This document shows positions 36,602-46,351 of a DNA stretch of 64,000 nucleotides, piece after piece (the stretch's first letter is position 1; every line of letters starts with the position of its first letter). Source of the stretch: Rivularia sp. MS3 (GTDB taxonomy: Bacteria > Cyanobacteriota > Cyanobacteriia > Cyanobacteriales > Nostocaceae); the NCBI GenBank assembly GCA_019192545.1, contig JAHCMI010000009.1, positions 62,001-126,000 on the forward strand, written 5' to 3'. A program made the translations under genes and the position numbers. A model generated the notes under the pieces. That model had not been told where the DNA came from. It made no database searches and worked only from the letters and a program-made list of their open reading frames with translations.

Positions 36602-38830
36602 ATGGCAAATCCAAATGCGAAAGAGCAGTACATGCTCGAATTGATTAACCGAATGCGAACGAATCCGGAGGCTGAATACGATTTATTAGTTGATTTTAGT
36701 AATGAAGATATTAAGAGCGCTTTAAATTATTTCAACGTCAACTTAGATGCGTTGAAATCTCAATGGAATCAGCTTCAAGCTGCACAGCCAGTAGCTTGGT
36801 CAAATCAATTACATGATTCCGCTGTTACTCACAGCAAGTTAATGATTGATAATGATAAACAATCACATAATTTACCTAATGAACCGAACTTAAGCGATCG
36901 CATTCGTAATACTGGTTATGAATATACAACCGTAGCAGAAAATATCTACGCTTACGGAAGTTCGGTTTTTGAAAGTCACGCAGCTTTTGCTATCGATTGG
37001 GGAAATGATGCCAATGGAATTCAAAGCCCCCCCGGACACCGTAATACTATTATGTCTAACAGTTTTCGGGAAGTTGGAATAGGTATTTTAGTAGAAGATA
37101 ATCGCAGTACTAATGTAGGCTCATTACTGACTACACAACATTTTGCTAACAGTCAAAAACTAGCAGCAAGCGATACATCTTGGCTGCTGGGTACTGTATT
37201 TCGCGATGTCGATAACAATGATTTTTACAGCATTGGTGAAGGGCTGAGCGATATTACTGTCAAACTTAGCGGTATTAGTAACCCAAATTTCAATACCTCA
37301 ATTCAAACTTTAAGCGCTGGTGGATATCAAACTTTATTATCTCCCGGAGAATATCAAGTAGAGTTTGTTCGAGATAAAAAAATTCTTCAAACCGAGAAAG
37401 TCACTATAGACGATGAAAACGTCAAGGTAGACTTAATGATAGACGGTAAAACATATCAATTAGATAAGGGCAAGCGAGACGCACACTATAATCCAGGAAA
37501 CGGGGATGCACTAATATTCAACACTTACACTGCCGATACTCAATATCAAACTATCGATTTTATTTCGGTGGGTTTATCAAATTTAGGTAATCCATCAAAA
37601 GTTTTTCTCTATCAGGATAAAGATAGCGACAGACAACCTGATAGCCAAGAGAAAATCTTAGAAGTAGATACTAAACTTTTAGACAAACAGGGTTTTGCCC
37701 ATATTCCGATTCAACCTACAAAAGTAGAAAATACGTTTTTTGTCGGCGCTTTATACGAAAGTCAAAACAATAATCCTACATGGATTCCTGTAGATAACGA
37801 TTTATCGGCAAACTTATCTTGGATAGCTGCGAATGAGTCTAATGATTTAGATTTAAATAATTTTTCTCCTACTTTATTAGCAGAAAAAAATTGGCTATTA
37901 CATGCTAGTTCATCAGACAGTCGAGAAGTAAAGATTACACCCAATATTCCGAAGGTAAATATTCAAGCAATCGATGATGCAGCCAGCGAAGCAGGAGATA
38001 GCGCAACTTTCACTATCAGCCGTACTGCGGAAACATCCACCCAGCTAACAGTTAAATACACTCTTTCCGGTAGCGCAGAATCCGGAAGTGACTATCAAAA
38101 TATTTCTGGAAACGTTATTATCCCCGCAGGCTCAACATCAGCAAACGTCACAATTATTCCTATTGATGATGCTGAGATAGAAGCTTCAGAAAGCGTAATC
38201 CTAACTTTAAACGAGAGTAATAACTACACTATTGGCAATAGCACCGCTAGAATGACTATTTCCGATAACGATAATCAAACTAGCCCTATCGAACCACCAA
38301 AAGTAAACATATCTGGTAACAACAAACCAGATATAGGTACCAAATTGCAAAAAAGTAGCAATATCGAATTAATTGACTTCACAACTGAAACAGGAACAAT
38401 AAAAGCTTCCGTCGAAGTTACTCGCGATGCAGAGTATGACAACCTGGTTGGTTTTTATGCAGTTAATGATGCTAACGGTGGAATTAAAGTTAACGATGAA
38501 ATTATTAATCCTGGCGATTCAAGATACAAGCAAGCAGCTTTAGAAAACCGAATTACCAGTCTTGAATTGCTGCATACTGATAACCGAGGAGAATTTAACG
38601 GCACATTTGAAAGTGGAAGTATATTTGCTCCTTTCATCATCGCCGATGGCAATTTAACTGATGCTCTTAGCAACAATGCAGAAGTTTACTTCGCATACCA
38701 AGGTGCTAACAGCGATAACTTCGATCACATTCGACTAATCGATGACAACAAATTTGGTTTTGAAGATTTAGCTGGAGGTGGAGATAAAGACTATAACGAT
38801 TTGATTATCGATATAGATTTTACCGTCTAA
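36602..38830 (+). CDS. CAP-domain secreted protein with SdrD-like, Calx-beta and DUF4114 domains
   Basis: Protein of 742 residues without signal peptide. Residues ~10-190 form a CAP/SCP domain: M-L-E-L-I-N-R-M-R at the start, H-S-K-L-M, A-E-N-I-Y and G-H-R-N-T-I-M are the conserved histidine/glutamate motifs. Next come an SdrD/CNA-B-like domain (L-L-G-T-V-F-R-D-V-D-N-N-D, ~195-285), a poorly recognised beta region to ~450, a Calx-beta unit (~455-560), and a C-terminal DUF4114 (~590-742) ending G-F-E-D-L-A-G-G-G-D-K-D-Y-N-D. It is probably an adhesive or matrix-associated exoprotein stabilised by calcium. It belongs with the type I secreted set by its C-terminus and position. Confidence 0.85.
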   Translation: MANPNAKEQYMLELINRMRTNPEAEYDLLVDFSNEDIKSALNYFNVNLDALKSQWNQLQAAQPVAWSNQLHDSAVTHSKLMIDNDKQSHNLPNEPNLSDRIRNTGYEYTTVAENIYAYGSSVFESHAAFAIDWGNDANGIQSPPGHRNTIMSNSFREVGIGILVEDNRSTNVGSLLTTQHFANSQKLAASDTSWLLGTVFRDVDNNDFYSIGEGLSDITVKLSGISNPNFNTSIQTLSAGGYQTLLSPGEYQVEFVRDKKILQTEKVTIDDENVKVDLMIDGKTYQLDKGKRDAHYNPGNGDALIFNTYTADTQYQTIDFISVGLSNLGNPSKVFLYQDKDSDRQPDSQEKILEVDTKLLDKQGFAHIPIQPTKVENTFFVGALYESQNNNPTWIPVDNDLSANLSWIAANESNDLDLNNFSPTLLAEKNWLLHASSSDSREVKITPNIPKVNIQAIDDAASEAGDSATFTISRTAETSTQLTVKYTLSGSAESGSDYQNISGNVIIPAGSTSANVTIIPIDDAEIEASESVILTLNESNNYTIGNSTARMTISDNDNQTSPIEPPKVNISGNNKPDIGTKLQKSSNIELIDFTTETGTIKASVEVTRDAEYDNLVGFYAVNDANGGIKVNDEIINPGDSRYKQAALENRITSLELLHTDNRGEFNGTFESGSIFAPFIIADGNLTDALSNNAEVYFAYQGANSDNFDHIRLIDDNKFGFEDLAGGGDKDYNDLIIDIDFTV

Positions 38831-39777
38831 AAAGATAGCAGTTTTAACTTCGGTAAAATACATCTTGTGGGATGAAGATAATAACAAGCAGGAAGTTATT
38901 GTTTCCCTTCAAGTTCAACCAACATGCAGGGAACCTTTATCTCTTATATCCTTCGGGCAGACGCAATACCTACGGTACGCTTCGTCAAGATTAGTTTTAG
39001 CAGTGAAAACTTATAACTTAACTTGCCTATATCAGTCTAGAAATTGTAATACGGTGAAATATAACTATTTCACAACATTAGTTACTAAGTTTTAAATTTC
39101 AGTGTTTTTCTTGTTTGCTTCAAAGAAATAATGCTAACTAAATCATCGTCAATTAGGACGTATGTATTTATATATTAAATATTAACGATATTTATTTTCA
39201 CCAAATTATAATACTAATTTCTTAATAACCCGACTATTTACTTAACATATATCAGAATAAATACTGATAGCTTCAATTATTCAACGGTTACTCTAATAAA
39301 ATACAGGAATGTAACCGAAAAACTAGCTAATTGTGACTATAAAGACCATAAAGCTCCATCTGTCAAGCCAAATTTTGCGGTTTTTATTATTTAAATTCAT
39401 TGTTTAATCAGTCATGAGCGTAGTTTGTTAGACTTGCTTTGATTTTTAATCTAGTCAACCAGCCTATATCTATTTTTAACAACGGTTAAACTATTAAATA
39501 TATTAGCTTTTACACAATTATGGTCAAAATGCTTACTCATATATTATCAATACCCTTGGCAAACATAAGATTTTTTCACTACTATATTTTTCAGTAATTA
39601 CCCGAATGGCATATGTTCCCAAATCTAGGTATTAATAACATTCAGCAGTCACGAGTAAAATTAAGTAAATGTTGTCTTTTATCCTTTATTAACCTTACTG
39701 TAGCTTGTTAATAACTTCATGGACATACTTTGATTGAAACAATTTATGACAGGGGCAACCCGAATGATACTGATATT
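38831..39777. other. AT-rich intergenic region before the secretion genes
   Basis: About 950 bp. A 76-codon plus-strand frame (38865-39095) has no protein-like features and I reject it. No strong hairpin or known motif is seen. The PPIase frame is open back to a TTG at 39730. Confidence 0.4.
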
Positions 39778-40536
39778 ATGACCGCACTTTTACAAATCGG
39801 CGATCGCACTATTAATGTTGATGAGATTCTTCCACTGCTCAAGCAGTACGGAATGCTGCCTCAGCTACTAAGAGAAATAGTTATTGATGAGGCGACTACC
39901 TCTATTTCGCTCTCAGAAGAAGAAGTAACAGAAGCGTATAAACAATTTTATCAGCAACAGCAGCTAGGAAATGAGGAACAATTGCAAGCTTGGTTAAAAT
40001 CCCGTGGCTTGGAACGAGAACAACTAGATTATTTAGTAACTCGTACTCTTAAGTTAGAAAAATTTAAACAAGATACTTGGGGAGCAAAGGTAGAGCCATA
40101 TTTTCTTCAACGCAAGGAAAAGTTAGACAAAGTCATTTATTCTTTGATTCGGGTAAATGATATTGCTGTTGCTCAAGAATTATACTTCCGCGTTCAAGAA
40201 AATGAGCAGCCCTTTGCAGAACTCGCCCGCGAATATTCAAAAGGTCCGGAAGCCCAAACAGGCGGATTAATTGGCCCGGTAGAGTTAGGAGTGCCCCATC
40301 CGGTTTTAGCAAAGATGTTGCTCAAATCTCAACCTGGGCAGGCATTGCCCCCAACTCGTCTGGGGGATTGGATTTTAATCGTCCGCTTGGAACAATTCCT
40401 TCCCGCTCAGTTAGACGCAGCGACACATAAGCGATTGCTAAACGAGCAATTTGAAAGTTGGCTGCAAGGAGAAATATCTTCTGCAATCAAAAACGGGCAG
40501 CTATCGGCAGATAAAGATGATTCTACAGAGGGGTAA
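39778..40536 (+). CDS. parvulin-type peptidylprolyl isomerase of the type I secretion cluster
   Basis: Protein of about 252 residues from the ATG at 39778 (M-T-A-L-L-Q-I-G), which fits the usual start of such cyanobacterial proteins; the frame extends to a TTG at 39730. A SurA-like N-terminal helical region precedes a PpiC/parvulin domain (~120-225): A-x-E-L-Y-F-R-V, F-A-E-L-A-R-E-Y-S-K-G-P, T-G-G-L-I-G-P-V and L-P-P-T-R-L-G-D-W. There is no signal peptide, so it may act in the cytosol on unfolded substrates before export. The exporter gene follows after 240 bp. Confidence 0.82.
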   Translation: MTALLQIGDRTINVDEILPLLKQYGMLPQLLREIVIDEATTSISLSEEEVTEAYKQFYQQQQLGNEEQLQAWLKSRGLEREQLDYLVTRTLKLEKFKQDTWGAKVEPYFLQRKEKLDKVIYSLIRVNDIAVAQELYFRVQENEQPFAELAREYSKGPEAQTGGLIGPVELGVPHPVLAKMLLKSQPGQALPPTRLGDWILIVRLEQFLPAQLDAATHKRLLNEQFESWLQGEISSAIKNGQLSADKDDSTEG

Positions 40537-40744
40537 TTCTATTTCAAATTTTAAATTTTGGATTTTGGATTGGAATTTAAACAGTACAAATTAAAAATGT
40601 TAACTATGTTTATTTTTCATCCCGTTGAAAAAATAACAAACAAACAACCTATGCCATGTTTTATTGCCTGCATTTTTCTGTAAGCTCCTATACATTACTA
40701 CAGTAAATAATCCAAAACCCTAGATAGTTGCTCCCCAATATCGT

Positions 40745-40776
40745 AATGTTCTCAAAATTCAAAATCCAAAATTCAA
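40745..40776 (+). repeat. AT-rich tandem repeat abutting the exporter start codon
   Basis: TTCAAAATCCAAAATTCAA-type units run straight into the ATG of the ABC exporter gene, leaving no normal ribosome binding site. A similar array precedes the GTG at 10094, and a related A/T segment follows the PPIase gene. Confidence 0.5.
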
Positions 40777-43700
40777 ATGACTTATACAACAACTAATATC
40801 CAAGAATTTTTAGCAGGGATTGTTCCTTTTAACCAGCTACAACCGGGGAGTATGGCAAAGCTTTTAGAAAAAGCACAGCTGTACCGCTACCGGATGGGAC
40901 AGGTTATTTTGGCAAAGGAAAAAATGCCCGCTCAAATATCAATTCTTTTTTCCGGGCAAGTACGCTTACTTGGTTACGAGCCTCAAACCCAAATACCTGT
41001 AACTTTGGAAAGACTCCAGCCCGGAGAAGTTATGGGTTGGCTAGAAACAGTACGGGGAGTACCTGGCTCTACTGCTATAGCTTCAACGGAAGTTATATGT
41101 ATTAATATTGATGCTGCTGAGTTTCTGGCTTTATTAGGTCAGGATGAAAATTTTAGTAAATATTTTTATAATCGTGCGGGAATAGTTGAAGTATTTGAAT
41201 TACTGTCGAAACAACTCAGACAGCAAGCAAACAACCAGTTAATTTTACATGCATCAAATTGTGCTAATACCAAAGAATTAGCGCTAAAAGTTTTTGATAA
41301 CGTACAAATTGTTAACCTAACTACTAGCGATAGAGCTAAGCAATTAAGTTCCGATTATCATTGGTTAGTCAGTGGAGGAACTGTTTCCCCCGAATTAGTC
41401 GGCAATCATTTTGATGTAGATGAATCTTTACCAAAAGGAAGTCGGGTTCGTTTGTTGGGAATACAAGCCAACATATTTTCCCCATCAGAAACTTTATTGC
41501 CAGATACTACAGAAGAGGTACAGCAAGCGGATATCGCCGAGGTAATTCCGCCTGGTGGTTCTTCAACAACATACGATGATATTCCTTACGCACCCGCAGA
41601 GCCTCCGGAAGCCGAATATGATAACGGATACAACAACAAGTCTGCTGCTGCGAATAAGTACCCCCACGTGCGCGGTAGCGGTTCAGTAAATGCTATTTTG
41701 GCTTGCTTCCACATGTTGAGTAAGCATCTAAATATGCCTTTCCGTAAGGAAGTTATTCGCAAAGTATTAGTTAACCAGCAGAAACGCACGGGTTCTTTAT
41801 CATTACAACAATGTGGAGCCGTAGCCCAGTTAGTTGGTTTGAGACCGCAATTAATTGGCGTACCCCCAAGCGCATTAGGAAGAATTGAACCCCCTGCAAT
41901 TGTCCAATGGCAAGATAGCTTTGCCGTACTTTACGAAATTAGTCCTAAAACAATAGTAGTTGGCGTACCAGAATCGGGAATCTTAAGTCAGCCAACTTCA
42001 GATGTCGCCCAAGTACTGCTTCAATCTCAACCTCAAAGCGAAGAACAACAACAAGAAGCTATCCCCGTGTTGCTGCTGCAAGCCACCGAAGAAACACCAC
42101 AGCAAAAATTTGGATTAAGTTGGTTTTTACCTTCATTAAATAAATATAAAGGCGTACTCGTAGAAGTATTCATCGCTTCCTTCTTCTTCCAGTTGTTCGG
42201 TTTAGCGAACCCCCTTGTAACTCAAGTCATTATTGATAAGGTAATTAACCAGAACAGTCCGGATACTTTACAAGTTCTTGGTGTATTCCTACTGGTGATT
42301 GCAGTTTTTGAAGCAATACTTGGTACTATTCGGACTTACTTATTTGTAGATACGACAAACCGTATCGATTTAGCTCTGGGTTCGGAAATTATCGACCATT
42401 TACTGCGCTTACCACTACGTTACTTTGAAAAGCGACCCGTAGGTGAACTAGCCACTCGGGTTAACGAATTAGAAAAAATTCGTAGCTTTTTAACGGGAAC
42501 TGCTTTAACAGTGGTCTTAGATGCGGTTTTTTCCGTTATCTACATCATAGTGATGTTTATTTATAGCTGGATACTGGCTCTCGTAGCTCTAGGGACATTG
42601 CCATTATTCGCGATGCTCACCTTCTTTGTTTCTCCCATCGTCCGCAGACAGCTACGGCATAAAGCAGAGCGCAACGCTCACGCACAATCCCACTTAGTAG
42701 AGGTTTTGTCGGGTATCCAGACAGTTAAAGCGCAAAATATTGAATTACGCTCTCGCTGGCAATGGCAAGAACGTTACGCTCGTTATGTCAGTGCTGGCTT
42801 CAAAAACGTACAGACTTCTACTGCTGCTGGTTCTACCAGTGGTTTTCTCAATAAGCTTTCCGGTTTACTCGTACTTTGGGTAGGAGCTTATTTAGTATTA
42901 GACGGTAAACTCACTTTAGGACAGTTAATCGCTTTCCGCATCATAGCCGGTTATGTAACTTCTCCTTTATTACGTCTTACTCAGTTGTGGCAGAACTTCC
43001 AAGAAACTGCTTTATCTTTAGAACGCTTGAGTGACATTATCGACTCGCCCCAAGAAGCTAGCGAAGAAGATAAAGGTAACATTCCCATGCCGATGATTGA
43101 AGGAGCCGTCAAATACGATAACGTTTCCTTCCGCTTCAAACCTACCGGCCCAATGCAGCTAAATAACATTAACTTGGAATTTCCGGCTGGGGTATTTGTC
43201 GGTGTCGTCGGACAAAGTGGTTCTGGTAAAAGTACGTTGATGAAACTGCTACCGCGTCTTTATCCTTTAGAATCCGGGCGCATTCTTATTGACGGTTACG
43301 ATATCAACAAAGTAGAACTTTACTCGCTACGGCAGCAAGTAGGTATTGTGCCACAAGATACCTTACTTTTTGAAGGCTCAGTACAGGAAAATATCGCCCT
43401 TAATTATCCCGATGCTACCCCAGAGGAGATTATCGAAGCAGCTAAAATTGCAGTGGCCCATGAATTTATCATGGATTTGCCGAATGGTTACAATAGTAGA
43501 GTAGGCGAACGAGGTAGCGCTTTATCCGGTGGACAGCGTCAAAGAGTCGCAATTGCCCGTACAATTCTACAAAATCCGCGCTTATTAATTCTTGATGAAG
43601 CTACCAGCGCTCTCGACTATGAGTCCGAACGTCAGGTATGCTTGAATTTAGCAGAAGCCTTTAAAGGGAGAACTGTTTTCTTTATCACGCATAGATTAAG

Positions 43701-43833
43701 TACAATCCGCAATGCCGACATTATTTTAATGTTAGATAAAGGTTATGTTGTAGAACAGGGAACCCATCAAGAATTAATGTCGCTCAAAGGGCGCTACTAT
43801 TGCCTGTATCAACAGCAAGAAGCACAAATTTAA
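40777..43833 (+). CDS. type I secretion ABC exporter with cNMP-binding and inactive C39-like domains
   Basis: Exporter of 1018 residues. An N-terminal cyclic-nucleotide-binding-like domain (~1-140) is followed by a linker, a C39-like domain (~290-420), a transmembrane domain (~450-750) and an ATPase domain. In the C39-like domain the D-C-G catalytic motif reads G-S-V (S303 for Cys) and the histidine motif reads W-Q-D-S-F, so it should not cleave leader peptides; this suits RTX substrates with uncleaved C-terminal signals, as for HlyB. ATPase motifs: Walker A G-Q-S-G-S-G-K818-S-T, L-S-G-G-Q at 916-920, Walker B L-L-I-L-D940-E941, and I-T-H-R-L. It most likely exports proteins such as those encoded at 12.5-38.8 and 46.4 kb. 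Confidence 0.9.
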   Translation: MTYTTTNIQEFLAGIVPFNQLQPGSMAKLLEKAQLYRYRMGQVILAKEKMPAQISILFSGQVRLLGYEPQTQIPVTLERLQPGEVMGWLETVRGVPGSTAIASTEVICINIDAAEFLALLGQDENFSKYFYNRAGIVEVFELLSKQLRQQANNQLILHASNCANTKELALKVFDNVQIVNLTTSDRAKQLSSDYHWLVSGGTVSPELVGNHFDVDESLPKGSRVRLLGIQANIFSPSETLLPDTTEEVQQADIAEVIPPGGSSTTYDDIPYAPAEPPEAEYDNGYNNKSAAANKYPHVRGSGSVNAILACFHMLSKHLNMPFRKEVIRKVLVNQQKRTGSLSLQQCGAVAQLVGLRPQLIGVPPSALGRIEPPAIVQWQDSFAVLYEISPKTIVVGVPESGILSQPTSDVAQVLLQSQPQSEEQQQEAIPVLLLQATEETPQQKFGLSWFLPSLNKYKGVLVEVFIASFFFQLFGLANPLVTQVIIDKVINQNSPDTLQVLGVFLLVIAVFEAILGTIRTYLFVDTTNRIDLALGSEIIDHLLRLPLRYFEKRPVGELATRVNELEKIRSFLTGTALTVVLDAVFSVIYIIVMFIYSWILALVALGTLPLFAMLTFFVSPIVRRQLRHKAERNAHAQSHLVEVLSGIQTVKAQNIELRSRWQWQERYARYVSAGFKNVQTSTAAGSTSGFLNKLSGLLVLWVGAYLVLDGKLTLGQLIAFRIIAGYVTSPLLRLTQLWQNFQETALSLERLSDIIDSPQEASEEDKGNIPMPMIEGAVKYDNVSFRFKPTGPMQLNNINLEFPAGVFVGVVGQSGSGKSTLMKLLPRLYPLESGRILIDGYDINKVELYSLRQQVGIVPQDTLLFEGSVQENIALNYPDATPEEIIEAAKIAVAHEFIMDLPNGYNSRVGERGSALSGGQRQRVAIARTILQNPRLLILDEATSALDYESERQVCLNLAEAFKGRTVFFITHRLSTIRNADIILMLDKGYVVEQGTHQELMSLKGRYYCLYQQQEAQI

Positions 43834-43865
43834 AGGTCAAAGGTTTAAGGTTAAAGGTCAAAGGT
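43831..43865 (+). repeat. heptameric tandem repeat starting at a stop codon
   Basis: Five 7-bp units, TAAAGGT, CAAAGGT, TTAAGGT, TAAAGGT and CAAAGGT, start with the TAA stop codon of the exporter gene. Degenerate units continue to about 43882. Short tandem heptamers of this kind are known in heterocystous cyanobacteria. Confidence 0.8.
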
Positions 43866-43962
43866 TGAGGAGTGAAAGGTTAATTTATAGCTTCTAATCC
43901 TAGTTCTTAAATCTTATACTTCCGTCCTCCCGTCCTCATAACTCCTAACTTTTTTAATTCCC

Positions 43963-45513
43963 ATGACTCAACTCAACGGTAATCTTAACGGTAAGAATTC
44001 TGGGCAATCTGTACTTCCTGGATTGGCAAAAACTCCCCAAGATTCTATTCATCAAAAAAATGGTAGATCCCATATCCCTGAATTTGACCAACCCGTGATT
44101 TTACGGCGATCGCCAATGCTATCGCGAGCGGCGTTATGGAGTATTCTGGGTGTAACTGTATTTACAATTTCCTGGGCCTACTTTTCCAAAATTGACCAAG
44201 CGATCCCCGCTCAAGGACAGTTAGAACCCCAAGGAGCCGTTAGAGAAGTACAGGTTCCCGTCAACGGTATGGTAGAAAAGGTTTTTGTCAAAGATGGGCA
44301 GCGAGTTAAAAAGGGAGACGTACTTTTAAATCTCGACCATGCAGGTGCTGAAGCCGAGCTTGTAACAGCCCGAAAAGTTCGCGAGGCTTTGAAACTAGAA
44401 AATCAGTTTTATCGCAGCTTGTTCGGCGGTTCTGGTGTTTCTTCTCCCGTAGCTTCAGTTAAAGTGCCTCAAGAAATGGCAAGGTTAGCACAAAGCCGAA
44501 GTGCTTTGTTACAAGAAAATCAATTTTATAGAGCGTTGTTGAGCGGAAATGCTAATGGTGCAAATCTAACCGGAGAACAGCAACTACGTTTATTTTCCAG
44601 CCGACAGGAACTACAAACCCAAGCCGCTCAAATTAAGTTAGAACAAGCTCAATTACAACAACAATTAGCCCAAACTAAGGAACGACTTGATAATTCCCGA
44701 AACGTTTTAGCTATCAACCAAAAAATCCTTAAGAGTTTAGAAAATTTGAATACAGAAGGTGCAATTCCTCGCTTGCAATACTTGCAGCAACAGCAGGAAG
44801 TTAACAACCGCAAAAGTGAAGTTGCTCAATTAGGTCAAGAAATACAGCGTTTAAGATTAGCGATTACTCAAACCGGTCAGCAATTACAAAATGCTTTATC
44901 AACTTCTGCAAAAGATACATTAACTCAAATTGCAGATAACCAAAAACGTATTGCTGAAATCGACAGTCAAATTAATAAATCAATAGTTGAAAACGAAAAG
45001 CGAATTGCTGAATTAGATGGTCAAATTAAACAAGCTAAATTAACCAGAAAATACCAAGTTGTTAGAGCTCCAGTAGATGGTGTTGTATTTGACTTAAAAG
45101 CCAGCAATCCTGGATATGTAGCCAACACCACCGAACCCGTCCTGAAAGTGGTACCCGAACAATCACTGATGGCTGAGATATTTATAACTAACAAAGATAT
45201 CGGCTTTGTTAAGGAAGGAATGCCAGTTGATGTTAGATTTGAAAGTTATAACTTCAGTGAATTCGGCGATATTAAAGGTACTCTTGTATCTGTTGGTAAA
45301 GATGCCTTACCCCCAGATGAGATTTATCCTTACTATCGTTTTCCGGCTCAAGTAGAGTTAAATAGACAAACTCTCTCGGCAAACGGAAGACAATTACCGC
45401 TTCAATCGGGCATGTCCGTTACAGCTAATATCAAGACGCGGGACAGAAGTATCTTGAGTATATTCACCGACAAATTTACCAAAACAGTCGAAAGCGTCAA
45501 ATTTGTTAGATAA
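43963..45513 (+). CDS. HlyD-family membrane fusion protein
   Basis: Periplasmic adaptor of 516 residues for the type I exporter encoded 129 bp upstream. A cytosolic N-terminus is followed by one transmembrane helix (~58-78, A-L-W-S-I-L-G-V-T-V-F). A biotinyl-lipoyl-like half (V-P-V-N-G-M-V-E-K-V-F-V-K-D-G) precedes long glutamine-rich coiled coils (~140-360), then the second lipoyl half (V-R-A-P-V-D-G-V-V) and a beta-barrel domain. It would bridge the exporter to an outer-membrane TolC-type channel, which is not in this window. The cluster order PPIase, ABC, HlyD is a recurring cyanobacterial arrangement. Confidence 0.92.
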   Translation: MTQLNGNLNGKNSGQSVLPGLAKTPQDSIHQKNGRSHIPEFDQPVILRRSPMLSRAALWSILGVTVFTISWAYFSKIDQAIPAQGQLEPQGAVREVQVPVNGMVEKVFVKDGQRVKKGDVLLNLDHAGAEAELVTARKVREALKLENQFYRSLFGGSGVSSPVASVKVPQEMARLAQSRSALLQENQFYRALLSGNANGANLTGEQQLRLFSSRQELQTQAAQIKLEQAQLQQQLAQTKERLDNSRNVLAINQKILKSLENLNTEGAIPRLQYLQQQQEVNNRKSEVAQLGQEIQRLRLAITQTGQQLQNALSTSAKDTLTQIADNQKRIAEIDSQINKSIVENEKRIAELDGQIKQAKLTRKYQVVRAPVDGVVFDLKASNPGYVANTTEPVLKVVPEQSLMAEIFITNKDIGFVKEGMPVDVRFESYNFSEFGDIKGTLVSVGKDALPPDEIYPYYRFPAQVELNRQTLSANGRQLPLQSGMSVTANIKTRDRSILSIFTDKFTKTVESVKFVR

Positions 45514-45551
45514 TCAGTTAAAATTTAATTTTTTTTTAATACATAATGACT

Positions 45552-45587
45552 AAATTCCATCTCATAGTAGTAAATGAGATGGAATTT
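45552..45587. terminator. hairpin after the HlyD gene
   Basis: AAATTCCATCTCAT at 45552-45565 and ATGAGATGGAATTT at 45574-45587 form a 14-bp perfect stem with an 8-nt loop, 38 bp after the stop codon. There is no long T-run after it, though one precedes it. Confidence 0.6.
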
Positions 45588-46351
45588 AACTGTAATTGTA
45601 AGCAAACAATAAACTTTCTGCAAAGAAATAAAATATATATGTTATTTTATTTACTATCTATTATTTTAGATTAGTGTGTATAAGTAAGTTTACTAAGTAG
45701 TGTTCCCCTCTTCTCCTGTAAGCGGAAAGAGTTGAATTCATCTCTTGCAAAAACATAAATACGCATAATGGTAGAAAAATTAAAATAAGATTATTTCTAC
45801 CCAAAAAGTAAAATTACATGCTCTACTTCTAATACGTGTTGTCTTAACTAGTTAGTTTATAGCGAATTAGCACAACATTTCCGGAGCATATAGCAAACAG
45901 ATTGTATTGCTCTATTGCAGCTTACTGAAACTCAAGCGAGTTGAAATGCTATTAAACCCTTACCTTTAACTATTGCCTACGAATGCATGGTAATAGGTTA
46001 GTTTCTGGCTAACTAATACTTTTTAAAACAACAGTTAGCAATTTACTTTCAAGGAAAATCTTTGCGGTTTTAACTATTTTGTGCAGCTCGCATCAGATGA
46101 ATTTCAGACATCAGTTATAGAGTCAAACTCTCTAAACTGTTGCAGCATAGGGCTGCTGAAAATCCGGATAGTTTTTACAGAAAAGGGAACATCTGCAAAA
46201 TAATATCTTCAGAAAGTAAAAAGAATGCATTCTTGAGAAAACTTCAGTTACCGTAAACTGAATTTTCTACATGTAGCATAACACAGCAATATTATTTTGA
46301 AGTGCATCTGTCTCAAGAAATAATTTTTTAATAACAACAAAAAAAAGGAAG
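45588..46351. other. AT-rich intergenic region
   Basis: About 760 bp with no supported gene. It ends in an A-rich stretch with AAAAGGAAG as ribosome binding site directly before the VWA protein gene. Confidence 0.4.

Noticed and set aside
38865-39095. 76-codon plus-strand frame after the CAP protein gene
   Set aside because: Low-complexity, no domain and no ribosome binding site.
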